Assembly: GCA_903885605.1 (NCBI GenBank)
Contig: CAISJD010000098.1
Span: forward strand, 1 to 55,447
DNA: 55,447 bases
Source of the DNA: an uncultured Chthonomonas sp.
GTDB taxonomy: Bacteria > Armatimonadota > Chthonomonadetes > Chthonomonadales > CAJBBX01
Direction of reading: 5' to 3'
Translations under genes and position numbers: made by a program
In this document: positions 32,314-40,904 of the stretch, piece after piece
Layout: each line of letters starts with the position of its first letter
How positions within the stretch are numbered: position 1 is the stretch's first letter
The notes under the pieces: model-generated
What the model saw: the letters and a program-made list of their open reading frames with translations, nothing else
Told to the model about the DNA's origin: nothing
Database searches by the model: none

Positions 32314-33006
32314 CTATGGGGCCGCAAGCTTGTAGCCGACGCCGCGCACCGTGACAATCCGCTCCGGCCTCGCGGGGTCAACCTCGATCTTGCTGCGTAG
32401 CCATCGTACGTAGACGTCGATGGTGCGCTCATCAACGTAGGCGTCAGCGCCCCAGACGCGGTCAAGCAGCAACTGCCGCGTGTAGACACGGCCCGGGCTC
32501 GTCGCGAGAAAGTGAAGCAGGTCGAACTCTTTGGCGGTCAGCTCTGCGACGGCGGCGCCCACGCGGACCTCGCGTGACGCCGGGTCGATGCTGAGGTCGC
32601 CCACTCGGATGGCCGGCAGGGCATCGGCCACAGGTGCAGCGCTCCGGCGAAGCACGGTCCGCACGCGAGCCACGAGTTCCCGCATGCTGAACGGCTTGGT
32701 CACGTAGTCGTCCGCGCCAAGCTCCAGGCCGAGGACGCGGTCGGCCTCCTCGGCGCGCGCCGTCAGCAGGATGATCGGCACATGGTCATTCCGCTTGCGC
32801 AACGTCCTGCAGATGTCGAGGCCCGATCCCGACGGCAGCATCACATCCAGCACGATGAGTTCAGGCTTATCGCGGCGTGCGGCCTCAAGGCACTCCAGGG
32901 CATCAGACGCAACCGTAACGTCGTAGCCCTCTTGCCGCAGGCTGTATGCGACGGCCTCGGCGATCGGCGCCTCATCGTCCACAACAAGGATCCTAACAGC
33001 ACTCAT
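32314..33006 (-). CDS. phoB: PhoB-type response regulator (OmpR/PhoB family)
   Basis: A 230-residue regulator with a receiver domain (Asp10/Asp11 acidic pair, phospho-accepting Asp54 in VLDVMLPSG, Thr82, Lys104 in VTKPF) and a C-terminal winged-helix DNA-binding domain (EFDLLHFLATSPGRVYTR, DERTIDVYVRWLRSKI, VRGVGYKL). I chose the ATG at 33006 because it gives the canonical MSAVRILVVDDE start and lies one base beyond the pstB stop; the open frame continues 126 bases upstream into pstB. Likely binds the TTAACA repeats ahead of this operon, giving positive autoregulation (inference). Confidence 0.95.
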   Translation of the reverse strand: MSAVRILVVDDEAPIAEAVAYSLRQEGYDVTVASDALECLEAARRDKPELIVLDVMLPSGSGLDICRTLRKRNDHVPIILLTARAEEADRVLGLELGADDYVTKPFSMRELVARVRTVLRRSAAPVADALPAIRVGDLSIDPASREVRVGAAVAELTAKEFDLLHFLATSPGRVYTRQLLLDRVWGADAYVDERTIDVYVRWLRSKIEVDPARPERIVTVRGVGYKLAAP

Positions 33007-33007
33007 A

Positions 33008-33898
33008 TCAACCGAACCGGCCACGGATGTAATCGTCCGTGCGCTTGTCGCGTGGTGACGTGAAGACCACATTAGTGGGACCGAACTCGACCAGGTCGCC
33101 TGTATGGAAGAAGCCGGTGATGTCGGAAACACGCGCCGCTTGCTGCATATTGTGCGTCACGATGACGATCGTCACCGTATCGCGCAACTCACGCATCAGC
33201 TCCTCGATATGGTAGGTCGAGTTCGGGTCGAGGGCGGAGCAGGGCTCGTCCATCAGGATCACGTCGGGCTCCACAGCCAGCGCCCGCGCGATGCAGAGGC
33301 GCTGCTGCTGCCCGCCGGACAAGTCGAACGCGGACCTGTGCAGCTTGGCCTTGACCTCCTCCCACAGGGCGGCCCGCTTGAGGCTACGCTCGACAATCTC
33401 GTCGAGCCGTGACTTCTTGCGCTCGCCGTGTATGCGCGGACCGTAGGCGACGTTCTCGTAGACCGACTTCGGAAACGGATTAGGGCGCTGAAAGACCATG
33501 CCGATGGCCTTGCGCAGGGCGACGACATCGACATCCGGCGCGTAGATGTCATGCCCGTCCAGGAGAACGGAGCCCTCGACGCGGGTGCCGCGGATCTCGT
33601 CGTTCATCCGGTTGAGGGTTCGGAGGAACGTGGACTTGCCGCACCCAGAGGGACCGATCAACGCCGTGATGGAGCGGGATGGCAAGTCCATCGTGTTGTC
33701 GCGGAGCGCCTGGAAACCGCCGTAGTAGAAGTTCAGTCCCTTGACAGACAGCTTCGGTAGCAGGGCATCACCGTCGGCGGCCTCCGTCCGGTCCGAGGAC
33801 TGGACCGATGCCTCGACCATGTGGAATGCGTGTGTGCCGACCTCCATGGCGCGCCCGGTGCCGGTGAGGCGTATGGCTCCAGTGGCGGGACCGCTCAT
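33008..33898 (-). CDS. pstB: Phosphate ABC transporter ATP-binding protein
   Basis: The ATPase of the high-affinity phosphate importer. Its 296 residues carry Walker [11 protein letters not shown]-loop [12 protein letters not shown], the ABC signature LSGGQQQR, Walker [14 protein letters not shown] and the switch histidine in [15 protein letters not shown] and the SALDP(N/I) sequence are typical of PstB. The protein has about 45 extra N-terminal residues before [12 protein letters not shown]; the ATG at 33898 overlaps the BON gene stop (ATGA), while an internal ATG would give a more usual 250-270-residue protein. Operon position: after the BON lipoprotein and immediately before phoB, where phoU is often found but is missing here. 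Confidence 0.96.
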   Translation of the reverse strand: MSGPATGAIRLTGTGRAMEVGTHAFHMVEASVQSSDRTEAADGDALLPKLSVKGLNFYYGGFQALRDNTMDLPSRSITALIGPSGCGKSTFLRTLNRMNDEIRGTRVEGSVLLDGHDIYAPDVDVVALRKAIGMVFQRPNPFPKSVYENVAYGPRIHGERKKSRLDEIVERSLKRAALWEEVKAKLHRSAFDLSGGQQQRLCIARALAVEPDVILMDEPCSALDPNSTYHIEELMRELRDTVTIVIVTHNMQQAARVSDITGFFHTGDLVEFGPTNVVFTSPRDKRTDDYIRGRFG

Positions 33899-34257
33899 TG
33901 CTTGGCCACGAGGCCTTCGACCGTCACGCCAAACGCATCAGGCATAGCCCTGGCTGTGTCCTCGGCCTTGACCTTCACTTCGGGACTGGAGACCTCGCCG
34001 GAGAGGATGACCCGACCGTCCTTCACTTCCACCTTGATCGGCTCCTTTGCCAGCAAGGGATCCGACTTGAACTTCGCCTCAATGTCGACCTTTAGCTTCC
34101 CGTCATTGGCAGCCACCACATCCGGACTCGATGCGGCAGCCTCCGGCCCCGTCGATGCAGGTTCAACCGGCTTGGCACAACCCGCCAGCACGGCGGCGCA
34201 GAGGGCTGAGCCAACCAGGCCTGAAAGGCACCGCACGAACCAACGCCAATGTCGCAT
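33895..34257 (-). CDS. BON-domain lipoprotein inside the pst operon
   Basis: A 120-residue protein with a lipoprotein signal peptide ending in VLAGC (Cys27), a short Pro/Ala/Ser linker, and a single BON-like domain ([48 protein letters not shown]). BON domains bind phospholipid or other hydrophobic ligands and are usually in envelope-stress proteins such as OsmY and DolP. The ATG at 34257 has GGAGAG 5-6 bases upstream; an upstream in-frame ATG at 34284 lies inside pstA. Sandwiched between pstA (20-base gap) and pstB (4-base overlap), it must be co-expressed with the importer. A role at the envelope during phosphate limitation is an inference. Confidence 0.87.
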   Translation of the reverse strand: MRHWRWFVRCLSGLVGSALCAAVLAGCAKPVEPASTGPEAAASSPDVVAANDGKLKVDIEAKFKSDPLLAKEPIKVEVKDGRVILSGEVSSPEVKVKAEDTARAMPDAFGVTVEGLVAKQ

Positions 34258-34277
34258 GTAACTCTCCTTGGTCACGT

Positions 34278-35228
34278 TCACCATTTTCGCGCCCGCCTCG
34301 CCCGCATCCGCATATAAATGCCCGACGCGTTGATCGATACCACGAGGCCGATCAGCACCAGGGCAATGCCTGACTGGAGCCCCAGCGATGGGTTAGGAAC
34401 CTGCGTCACTACAAAGTAGAGGTGGTACGGCAACAGCATCGCCTGGTCGTTCAATCCCCGCGGCAGGGTCGGCATGAAGGAGGCGGCGCAGGTGATCATC
34501 ACCGGGGCCGTCTCGCCTGCGGCGCGGCCGACGCCCAGGATGGCGCCCGTCAGAACGCCGGGCAGTGCCGCGGGCAGCACCACGCTTCGGATGGTATGCC
34601 ACTTGGTTGCCCCAAGCCCCAGCGACGCCTCCCGGAACGATGCCGGTACGGCCAGGAGCGCCTCTTCTGTCGACGTGATGATGATGGGCAGGATCACCAC
34701 AGCCAGGGTGCAGCAGCCCCAGAGGATGCACGGCTGGCCCCAGACCGGCCGGTTTGAGTGCAGGATGAAGGCATCGATCGAGCCGCCGACAAACAGCACG
34801 AAGAAGCCCAGGCCGAAGAGACCGTGGACTATCGACGGTACTCCCGCAAGGTTCACGATGGCGAGCCTGATCAGCCTGACAATGGGCGAGTGACCGGCGT
34901 ATTCCGTCAGGTAGATCGCTCCGGCGATGCCGAGAGGCATGGCGATCAAGACGGTACCCACCATCAGGTACAGGGTCCCGATGATGGCCGGGAAGATGCC
35001 GCCGGAAGCATCGATAGCATTGGGCGGCTGCGTCAGGAACGTCCAGTTGATCTGCGAGGCGCCGTGGACGATCACATAGCCGAAGAACCAGAGCACCGGC
35101 CCCACGATGAGCATAGTGCCGAGGCCAAGGACGCCGAAGGCCGCGGCCTGCACGCGATGGGCTCTGGATCGTGAGCCGCCCCCAAGGAAGGGCCTGGGGG
35201 CAGCCCCGGAACCCGTGGCAGGTGTCAT
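34278..35228 (-). CDS. pstA: Phosphate ABC transporter permease
   Basis: A 316-residue inner-membrane permease of the PstA type. It has a cytoplasmic, basic N-terminus, a first helix (AFGVLGLGTMLIVGPVLW) and a C-terminal block of membrane helices. The ABC-permease EAA-like loop reads PASFREASLGLGATKWHTI. AAGETAPVMITCAA is the conserved charged segment of Pst permeases. Together with PstC it should form the channel. Its ATG overlaps the pstC stop by 4 bases (ATGA). The 3' end is 20 bases ahead of the BON lipoprotein gene. Confidence 0.95.
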   Translation of the reverse strand: MTPATGSGAAPRPFLGGGSRSRAHRVQAAAFGVLGLGTMLIVGPVLWFFGYVIVHGASQINWTFLTQPPNAIDASGGIFPAIIGTLYLMVGTVLIAMPLGIAGAIYLTEYAGHSPIVRLIRLAIVNLAGVPSIVHGLFGLGFFVLFVGGSIDAFILHSNRPVWGQPCILWGCCTLAVVILPIIITSTEEALLAVPASFREASLGLGATKWHTIRSVVLPAALPGVLTGAILGVGRAAGETAPVMITCAASFMPTLPRGLNDQAMLLPYHLYFVVTQVPNPSLGLQSGIALVLIGLVVSINASGIYMRMRARRARKW

Positions 35229-36139
35229 GCCTGCGCCCTCCGATCGCCCTTGCCCAGCGAGTAGTGGGCGATCGCGTTCAGAACGAACGTGATGGTGAAC
35301 AGGACCACGCCGAGCATGAAGAGGGCACGGTAGTGCGGCTCGCCGTTGGCCACCTCAAGCGCCTCCGCGCCGATGGTCCCTGTGATCGTGCGCACCGAAT
35401 GCGTGAACGCATACCAGATACCCTTGTCGGGCAGAACGCCCGCGTTGCCGGTCACCATAATCACCACCATCGTCTCACCGACAGCGCGTCCGACGCCCAG
35501 CATCACGGCAGCCAGGATGCCCGGCTTCGCGGCAGGCAAGACGATCCCGGAAATGCCCTGCCACCGCGTGGCGCCCAGCGCCAGCGAGCCGTCACGGAAT
35601 GATCGCGGAACCGCGTTGATGGCGTCTTCGGCGATGGTAGCGATAGTCGGCGCCGCCATGAACGCGAGCATGATGGAGCCTGCAATGGCGCTCTTGCCCG
35701 TGTCAAGGCCGAACAGGTCCTTCACCAGCGGGTTGATGGCCACCGCTCCGACAAAGCCGATGGCCACCGACGGCACCAATGCCAGTAGCTCGACGAGGGG
35801 CTTCAGCATATCGCGCAGCCACGACGGAGCGACCTCCGAAGTGAACACCGCGGTGCTGAGCGCCAGCGGAACCGACAGCACCACAGCCCCTGCCGTCACG
35901 AGGAACGAACCCCACACGTTCGGCAACAGCCCGAACCACGGCCCCTCGGGCGGCGCCAACGTGGGTTGCCAGCCGCGATCCGTGAGGAACCGGCTCAACG
36001 GGTAGTCCTTCAGGAGAGGCAGGGCCTCCTTGAGCACGAACAAGAAGATGAGGGCAACCAGCACGATGGAGGCCATGCCGCCGCTGAACACGACGCCCTC
36101 AACCGCCCGCTCCCTCAAGCTCCGTTTCGGTGTTGCCAC
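35225..36139 (-). CDS. pstC: Phosphate ABC transporter permease
   Basis: A 304-residue inner-membrane permease of the PstC type with six predicted helices, starting with VVFSGGMASIVLVALIFLF. The EAA-like loop is VPRSFRDGSLALGATRWQGI and the conserved AVGETMVVIMVTGN segment follows. The WQPT(L)APPEGPWFGLLPNVWGS periplasmic stretch is typical of PstC. The start is a GTG at 36139 with GGGAG about 10 bases upstream. It follows pstS by 18 bases and overlaps pstA by 4. Confidence 0.95.
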   Translation of the reverse strand: MATPKRSLRERAVEGVVFSGGMASIVLVALIFLFVLKEALPLLKDYPLSRFLTDRGWQPTLAPPEGPWFGLLPNVWGSFLVTAGAVVLSVPLALSTAVFTSEVAPSWLRDMLKPLVELLALVPSVAIGFVGAVAINPLVKDLFGLDTGKSAIAGSIMLAFMAAPTIATIAEDAINAVPRSFRDGSLALGATRWQGISGIVLPAAKPGILAAVMLGVGRAVGETMVVIMVTGNAGVLPDKGIWYAFTHSVRTITGTIGAEALEVANGEPHYRALFMLGVVLFTITFVLNAIAHYSLGKGDRRAQA

Positions 36140-36157
36140 GCTGCGTTGCTCCCGAAT

Positions 36158-37027
36158 CTACTGCGCAGGAACGAAATCCAGCTTCTTGACGATCGCTTGC
36201 CCCTCGGGTCCGCGTACCCAATCCAGCCAGATCTTCACAGCGCCAGCGGGCTCACCGTTGGTGTACTCGAACAGCGGCCTGGCCAACGCATAGGTGCCGT
36301 TCACCACGTTGTCGATGGAGGGCGCAACGGCATCTGATGCCGCATCCTTCTTGAGGCGGACGGCCTTCACGCTACCGTTAAGGTACCCCAGCCCAACATA
36401 GCCGATTGCACCCGCATCCTCCGCCACACCAGCCACGATCTGCGAAGTCGCGGGCTGAAGCATGGCCGTTGCCGCATAGGGAACGCCCTTGCCCAGCACG
36501 TGCTCCTGGAAGAAGGTGGACGTACCCGACGAGGACTCACGGGCGTTCAGGACGATCGGAGTATCGGATCCGCCCACGTCCTTCCAGTTCGTAACCTTGG
36601 CCGTGTAGATGTCCTTGAGCTGGGCCAGCGTTAGCTCCGTGATCGGGTTTGCCTTATTGACGATGACCGAGAGGGCGTCCTGCGCCACCACGAACTCCTT
36701 CGGGGTAACGCCCTTCCTGGCCGCGCTCTCAGTCTCCTCGGGCTTGATGGCGCGCGAGGCATTGGCTACGTCGGCGCCCTTGGAGATCAGGGCAGTGAAA
36801 CCGGTGTTCGAGCCGCCGCCTGTGACGCTGACCCGCACATCAGGGCGCGCCTTCATGAACGCCTCAGCCCAAGCCTGCGCCAACTGGACCATGGTGTCGG
36901 AGCCCTTGACGGACAGGGTCGCGGACTCGGCGCCGGCCGAACCCTCCTTTGGCGGAGCGACACATCCGGCAAGAGCAATGCAACCCACCGCGACAAGGGC
37001 AGGGCCGAAACGGCAAACGTGGCACAT
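36158..37027 (-). CDS. pstS: Phosphate-binding lipoprotein
   Basis: A 289-residue periplasmic-binding protein, lipid-anchored at Cys22 in IALAGC. The phosphate-binding motifs of PstS are present: VKGSDTMVQLAQ, TGGGSNTGFTALI, and ARESSSGTSTFF (the R-S-SGT pocket). The ATG at 37027 is supported by an almost perfect AGGAGGTGA ribosome site; an upstream in-frame start would destroy the signal peptide. It is preceded by a second, secreted PstS (66-base gap) and followed by pstC. The two binding proteins are clear paralogues that share SVTGGGS and DVANASR. Confidence 0.95.
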   Translation of the reverse strand: MCHVCRFGPALVAVGCIALAGCVAPPKEGSAGAESATLSVKGSDTMVQLAQAWAEAFMKARPDVRVSVTGGGSNTGFTALISKGADVANASRAIKPEETESAARKGVTPKEFVVAQDALSVIVNKANPITELTLAQLKDIYTAKVTNWKDVGGSDTPIVLNARESSSGTSTFFQEHVLGKGVPYAATAMLQPATSQIVAGVAEDAGAIGYVGLGYLNGSVKAVRLKKDAASDAVAPSIDNVVNGTYALARPLFEYTNGEPAGAVKIWLDWVRGPEGQAIVKKLDFVPAQ

Positions 37028-37093
37028 CACGGGGTCACCTCCTGTTGTGGGCCCAGATTGGCGGCCGGGCCCACACACGTACTGCCCAAGCGA

Positions 37094-37942
37094 CTACAGC
37101 GGGAAATAGCCTACCTGAGTTACCACAGACTGGCCTTGTGCGCTTCGGACCCAATCGATGAAGTCCTTGGCGGTTCCTGACGGGTTCCCACGCGTGTACA
37201 TGAACAGGTACCGCGAGAGCGGGTACTTGCCTGTGCGCACCGTCTCAAGGCTGGGCATGACGGCCTCGCCGGCCCCTCCGGCCACGGGAATGATCCTGAC
37301 CTTCGCGCCGAACTCCTTGGCGTAAGCCACCCCGACGTACCCTATGGCGCCAACGTCCTGGCTGATGGTCTGCGCGATGGAGTTCGTCGACGGCGTGGTC
37401 TGCATATCGGGACGGTAGGGCCGACCGATACCCAGGACCGTGTCCTGGAAGAACCCGTAGGTGCCCGACGATGAGTCTCGGCCCACGGTCACGATCGCCT
37501 GATCACGACCTCCCAGCTGCTTCCAATTCGTGAAAGTGCCATTGTAGATCTTCTTGAGCTGGTCCATGGTGATCTTGGCAACCGTGTTGGCGGGGTTCAC
37601 CACGATGGCTAGGCCGTCGCGGGCTACAGCAAACTCGCGCGGCACGAAACCCCGAGCCTTTGCCTTCTCCAACTCGCTGCCCTTCATCACGCGTGACGCA
37701 TTGGCGACGTCGCAGCCGCCGTTCACGAGCGACGCGATGCCGGTGGTGCTGCCGCCGCCCGTCACCGACACGGACCGGCCCGGCCGAGCCTTCATGTACG
37801 CCGCCGCCCATCCCTGGGCCAGGGCCAGCATCGTATCCGAGCCCTTAAGGGAGAGGGCCTGGGCGGAAGCCGGGCCGGCCTGGCTCACGCAAAGCCCGGC
37901 CACGGCAGCCGCCGCCAAGAGCGTTCTTGATCTCATTCGCAT
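37094..37942 (-). CDS. Secreted phosphate-binding protein, second PstS
   Basis: A 282-residue binding protein similar to the adjacent lipoprotein PstS, but with a cleavable type I signal peptide (AAAAVAGLCVSQAGPASAQA, no lipobox). Motifs LKGSDTMLALAQ, TGGGSTTGIASL, DVANASR and RDSSSGTYGFFQ are kept, so the phosphate pocket should work. A second ATG at 37936 has better spacing to GGGAG and may be the true start. It lies between the porin (22-base gap) and pstS. A free periplasmic form alongside an anchored form suggests a two-stage capture of phosphate (inference). Confidence 0.93.
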   Translation of the reverse strand: MRMRSRTLLAAAAVAGLCVSQAGPASAQALSLKGSDTMLALAQGWAAAYMKARPGRSVSVTGGGSTTGIASLVNGGCDVANASRVMKGSELEKAKARGFVPREFAVARDGLAIVVNPANTVAKITMDQLKKIYNGTFTNWKQLGGRDQAIVTVGRDSSSGTYGFFQDTVLGIGRPYRPDMQTTPSTNSIAQTISQDVGAIGYVGVAYAKEFGAKVRIIPVAGGAGEAVMPSLETVRTGKYPLSRYLFMYTRGNPSGTAKDFIDWVRSAQGQSVVTQVGYFPL

Positions 37943-37964
37943 TTCTCCCGGCGCTGTGCCGCGC

Positions 37965-39713
37965 CTAGTAGCTGACCTGAATCTCGCCCGTGATGAGCCC
38001 CAGGCGAGCCCGGGCCGGTCCGCCGGCCGCGGAGGGATCGTATGGGGTCAGGCCCCGTGTGTACCAGAGGCGGAAGCGAGTAGCCTCGTCCATGTAGTAG
38101 AGAAGGCCGCCCTGCAGCGTCTTGCGGATGTAGTCGGACCGGTCCAGGTTGGAGAAGCGGACGCCGGACTGCGAGATCGGCATGTACTCGTCATACTTCA
38201 CCGCCAGGTCCAGGCGGCGGTTGATGGGATGCTTCGCGCTGATCAGCCACGCCTGTGCGTGGTTGCCCTTCAGGTACTGGGACCGGTCGGGGCTCGCCTC
38301 GAAGACGCCTCCCGCATACTCGGCCTTGAAGGTGGTGCCGAATGGCGCGATATAGCGGATATCTGATCCGAGCAACATGCGGTAGCCCTGCATATAGGCC
38401 GCCGAGACGCCGCCGGTAGGTGCCGCGCTACGCACGGTCAGCGTGCCGTAGTAGCCCGAGACGCCGAGGTCGAGGTTGCCGCCCATCAGGGTCGTCTGCG
38501 CGCGAAGGACGGTGTCGATGGCCTGGTTGTTGTTTCGAACGCCGCTCGAGCCGCGCCCCTCGCCGTTGAACACACCGAGCGAGACCTTGCTGTTCGGGTT
38601 GTTGTAGTTGGGGCCGCTCCAGGTCACCGCCACACCGGTGTCACGGTCCTGCCCTGCGAAGAGCGGCAACACGGCGCCTGCCGTGGCTGTACCCGCAGCC
38701 GATGCGGTCGATGAGGGCGTCTTGAAAACAGCCAGCGCCGCGTTGCTGTCTGAGAAGCCCGCGGCGCGCTCGGGCGACTCCCGAGTACTCGACGAATGGG
38801 GCATCTCAACCCCGAAGGAAGGCGCGAACAGACCGGCCGTCAGGCTGAACCGCTGAGGGAAGGGAAGGTCGTTGACACTGATGTACGCGTCCTTCACGGC
38901 CATGCCGCCGACCGAGGTCAGGTCGGCCTGTATGGCGTAGTCGGTTCGAACGCTCACTGGGCCGCCGAACTTCAGCCGAGCACGGCGGACGAGGAAGCCG
39001 TACCCGGCGGTGCCGGGCGTGACCCCGCCGCCAGTTGAGTTCACCCCGGTCGTGCCGGCGCCGCCGTTCTCCGGGAACAGCGCAGAACCGAAGTGGTCCG
39101 AGGCCTCGAAGCGCGCCTGCAGGTAGCCGCTCAGCTTGTGCGCCTTGAAATCCTTGGTCAGCGTCTCGAACTCCGTGCGGCCGATGGAGTAGGACTCCTT
39201 CAGGTCACCGAAGTCCTTCGCCAGCTCATCGGTCTTGGACTGGGCCGCACCTGCGGCGGAGAGTGCCTTGCTCGCCGTCTCGGAAGCTGCCTCTGCCACC
39301 GACCTCAGTTCGCCGATGGCCTCGCGGGCCTTCTGCAGGTCTGCGCCGATCACCACCAGCTCCGTCTTGTACTCGCTGACCAGCTTGCGAACGGCCTCAA
39401 GGTCGGCCGGGGTCAGGCCGGGCGCGGGCGGCTGGGGAACGACGGGACCTTCCGGCCGCTTCGCCGTGATCTCTTCGACCCTCGCCAGCACGCGCTGGAT
39501 GATGGTTGCCATCTCGTACCGCGTGGCAGTCCTGGAGCCCCAGAAGTTGCCCTGCGGCGGGAACCCCTTGACAAGGCCCTTCGACGCCAACTCCGCAATG
39601 GCGCCGTAGGCGTAGTGGTCTCTCGGCACGTCGGCCGCGACCTGGGCCGTCCCCATGCCTGCCACGCAGGCCAGGAGGAAGCAACCCACGAACAGTGATG
39701 CGGGAATACGCAC
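37965..39713 (-). CDS. SLH-domain porin, OprO/OprP-like
   Basis: A 582-residue outer-membrane protein. After the signal peptide (cleavage near QVAA) comes an SLH domain (about 25-80; VPRDHYAYGAIAELASKGLV, RYEMATIIQRVL), a Pro-rich linker, a coiled-coil region (about 105-200) and a C-terminal barrel from about 205 with KLSGYLQARFEASD and RRARLKFGG, as in phosphate/polyphosphate-selective porins. Such SLH porins both anchor the outer membrane to wall polymers and conduct solutes. The GTG at 39713 has GGAGGG 5 bases upstream; an ATG at 39725 lacks this spacing. First gene after the Pho box, so phosphate entry is the likely task. Confidence 0.88.
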   Translation of the reverse strand: MRIPASLFVGCFLLACVAGMGTAQVAADVPRDHYAYGAIAELASKGLVKGFPPQGNFWGSRTATRYEMATIIQRVLARVEEITAKRPEGPVVPQPPAPGLTPADLEAVRKLVSEYKTELVVIGADLQKAREAIGELRSVAEAASETASKALSAAGAAQSKTDELAKDFGDLKESYSIGRTEFETLTKDFKAHKLSGYLQARFEASDHFGSALFPENGGAGTTGVNSTGGGVTPGTAGYGFLVRRARLKFGGPVSVRTDYAIQADLTSVGGMAVKDAYISVNDLPFPQRFSLTAGLFAPSFGVEMPHSSSTRESPERAAGFSDSNAALAVFKTPSSTASAAGTATAGAVLPLFAGQDRDTGVAVTWSGPNYNNPNSKVSLGVFNGEGRGSSGVRNNNQAIDTVLRAQTTLMGGNLDLGVSGYYGTLTVRSAAPTGGVSAAYMQGYRMLLGSDIRYIAPFGTTFKAEYAGGVFEASPDRSQYLKGNHAQAWLISAKHPINRRLDLAVKYDEYMPISQSGVRFSNLDRSDYIRKTLQGGLLYYMDEATRFRLWYTRGLTPYDPSAAGGPARARLGLITGEIQVSY

Positions 39714-39777
39714 ATCGCCCTCCATACTATGTGTCGGCGCTCTGCCGCCGCCGCACGGTTTCATTCTGGTGCGGCTC

Positions 39778-39805
39778 TGTTAAGGGGATGTTAAGGGCGT
39801 GTTAA
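39778..39805 (-). promoter_or_regulatory. Pho box: three direct TTAACA repeats, 11-bp period
   Basis: Read on the minus strand, TTAACA occurs at 39805-39800, 39794-39789 and 39783-39778, each separated by 5 bases (11-bp period, same helix face). This matches the PhoP/PhoB-binding pattern known from Bacillus. A weak -10-like CAGAAT follows about 9 bases after the last repeat. It lies 65 bases ahead of the porin start and 50 bases from the divergent threonine aldolase ATG. Confidence 0.8.
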
Positions 39806-39855
39806 CCCTTCGTGAGCGTTCCGCGCCACGGAGAGGGGATCGAGGAGGACCGGCC

Positions 39856-40890
39856 ATGGACATGATCGACCTGCGCAGCGATACCGTGACGAAGCCGACC
39901 GACGCCATGTGCGCGGCCATGGCGGTCGCCGAGGTGGGGGATGATGTCCTCGGCGATGACCCGACGGTGGCGCGCCTCGAAGCCCTGGGCGCTGCCATGG
40001 TCGGCAAGGAGGCCGGCCTCTTCATGCCGTCGGGCACGATGAGCAATACGGTGGCCATACGGGCCTGGACGCAACCGGGCGAAGAGGTGCTGATGGATTG
40101 GGACGCCCACTCGACCCGCTTCGAGGTCGGCGCGCCGGCCGCACTGGCGGGTGTCATGGTGCGCCACTACCGCAGCCGCGCCGGTGTACCTGATCCGGAT
40201 GAGGTGGCTTCCTGCCTGCAGCACGCGAACCTGCACGCACCCGGTACGACGCTCGCCCTGCTGGAGAACACGCACAACGTCGCCGGCGGCACGGTGGTGC
40301 CTGCGCCCGTGATCGAAGCCATGGCTGCGGCAGTTCATGGGCACGGGGCGCGCCTGCATATGGACGGCGCCCGGCTCTTCAATGCGGCCGTGGCGCTGGG
40401 CCTGCCCGCCGCCGCGCTCTGTTCGCAGGTCGACACGGTGACCTTCTGCCTCTCCAAGGGGCTCTCATGCCCGGTGGGAAGCGTGCTGTGCGGCCCGCGG
40501 GATCTGATTGACCGTGCGCGGCGCATCCGAAAGCAGATGGGTGGCGGCCTGCGGCAGGCAGGGCTCCTGGCGGCCTGTGGAATTGTCGCGCTGGACGGAA
40601 TGGTGCACCGCCTGGCAGAGGATCACGCCAACGCACGCCGCATGGCCGAGACGCTCTGCGACACGCCCGGCATCACGCTAGACCTGGAGACGGTGCAGAC
40701 CAACATGGTCTACCTGACCAGCGCCGCGCCGGCACAGCACCTGGTCGATGCCCTGCGCGCGGAAGGTGTGCTCTGCCTGGCGCTCGGCAGTCGGCGCGTC
40801 CGGCTGGTGACGCATCGGTGCGTCACCGCGGATCAGTGCCGGCAAGCCGCAGCAACGATCGCTCGGATCGCCGTCGGCCTGCCGGCCTGA
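39856..40890 (+). CDS. ltaE: Low-specificity L-threonine aldolase
   Basis: A PLP enzyme that cleaves L-threonine and allo-threonine to glycine and acetaldehyde. The 344-residue protein has family motifs IDLRSDTVTKPT, VGDDVLGDDPT, LFMPSGTMSN, the substrate-region histidine (His85), HMDGARLFNA (Asp170) and the PLP lysine Lys201 in TFCLSKGLSCPVGS. The ATG at 39856 follows GAGGAGGA by about 7 bases. It stands divergent from the phosphate operon, and the Pho repeats are only 50 bases from its start, so phosphate control of this gene cannot be excluded. Converges on the LTxxQ gene with a 14-base gap. Confidence 0.95.
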   Translation: MDMIDLRSDTVTKPTDAMCAAMAVAEVGDDVLGDDPTVARLEALGAAMVGKEAGLFMPSGTMSNTVAIRAWTQPGEEVLMDWDAHSTRFEVGAPAALAGVMVRHYRSRAGVPDPDEVASCLQHANLHAPGTTLALLENTHNVAGGTVVPAPVIEAMAAAVHGHGARLHMDGARLFNAAVALGLPAAALCSQVDTVTFCLSKGLSCPVGSVLCGPRDLIDRARRIRKQMGGGLRQAGLLAACGIVALDGMVHRLAEDHANARRMAETLCDTPGITLDLETVQTNMVYLTSAAPAQHLVDALRAEGVLCLALGSRRVRLVTHRCVTADQCRQAAATIARIAVGLPA

Positions 40891-40904
40891 CGAACGGCCT
40901 GTCG

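Noticed and set aside
33007-33132. N-terminal extension of PhoB
   Set aside because: The extra 42 residues overlap pstB and do not belong to a receiver domain; the ATG at 33006 gives the normal start.
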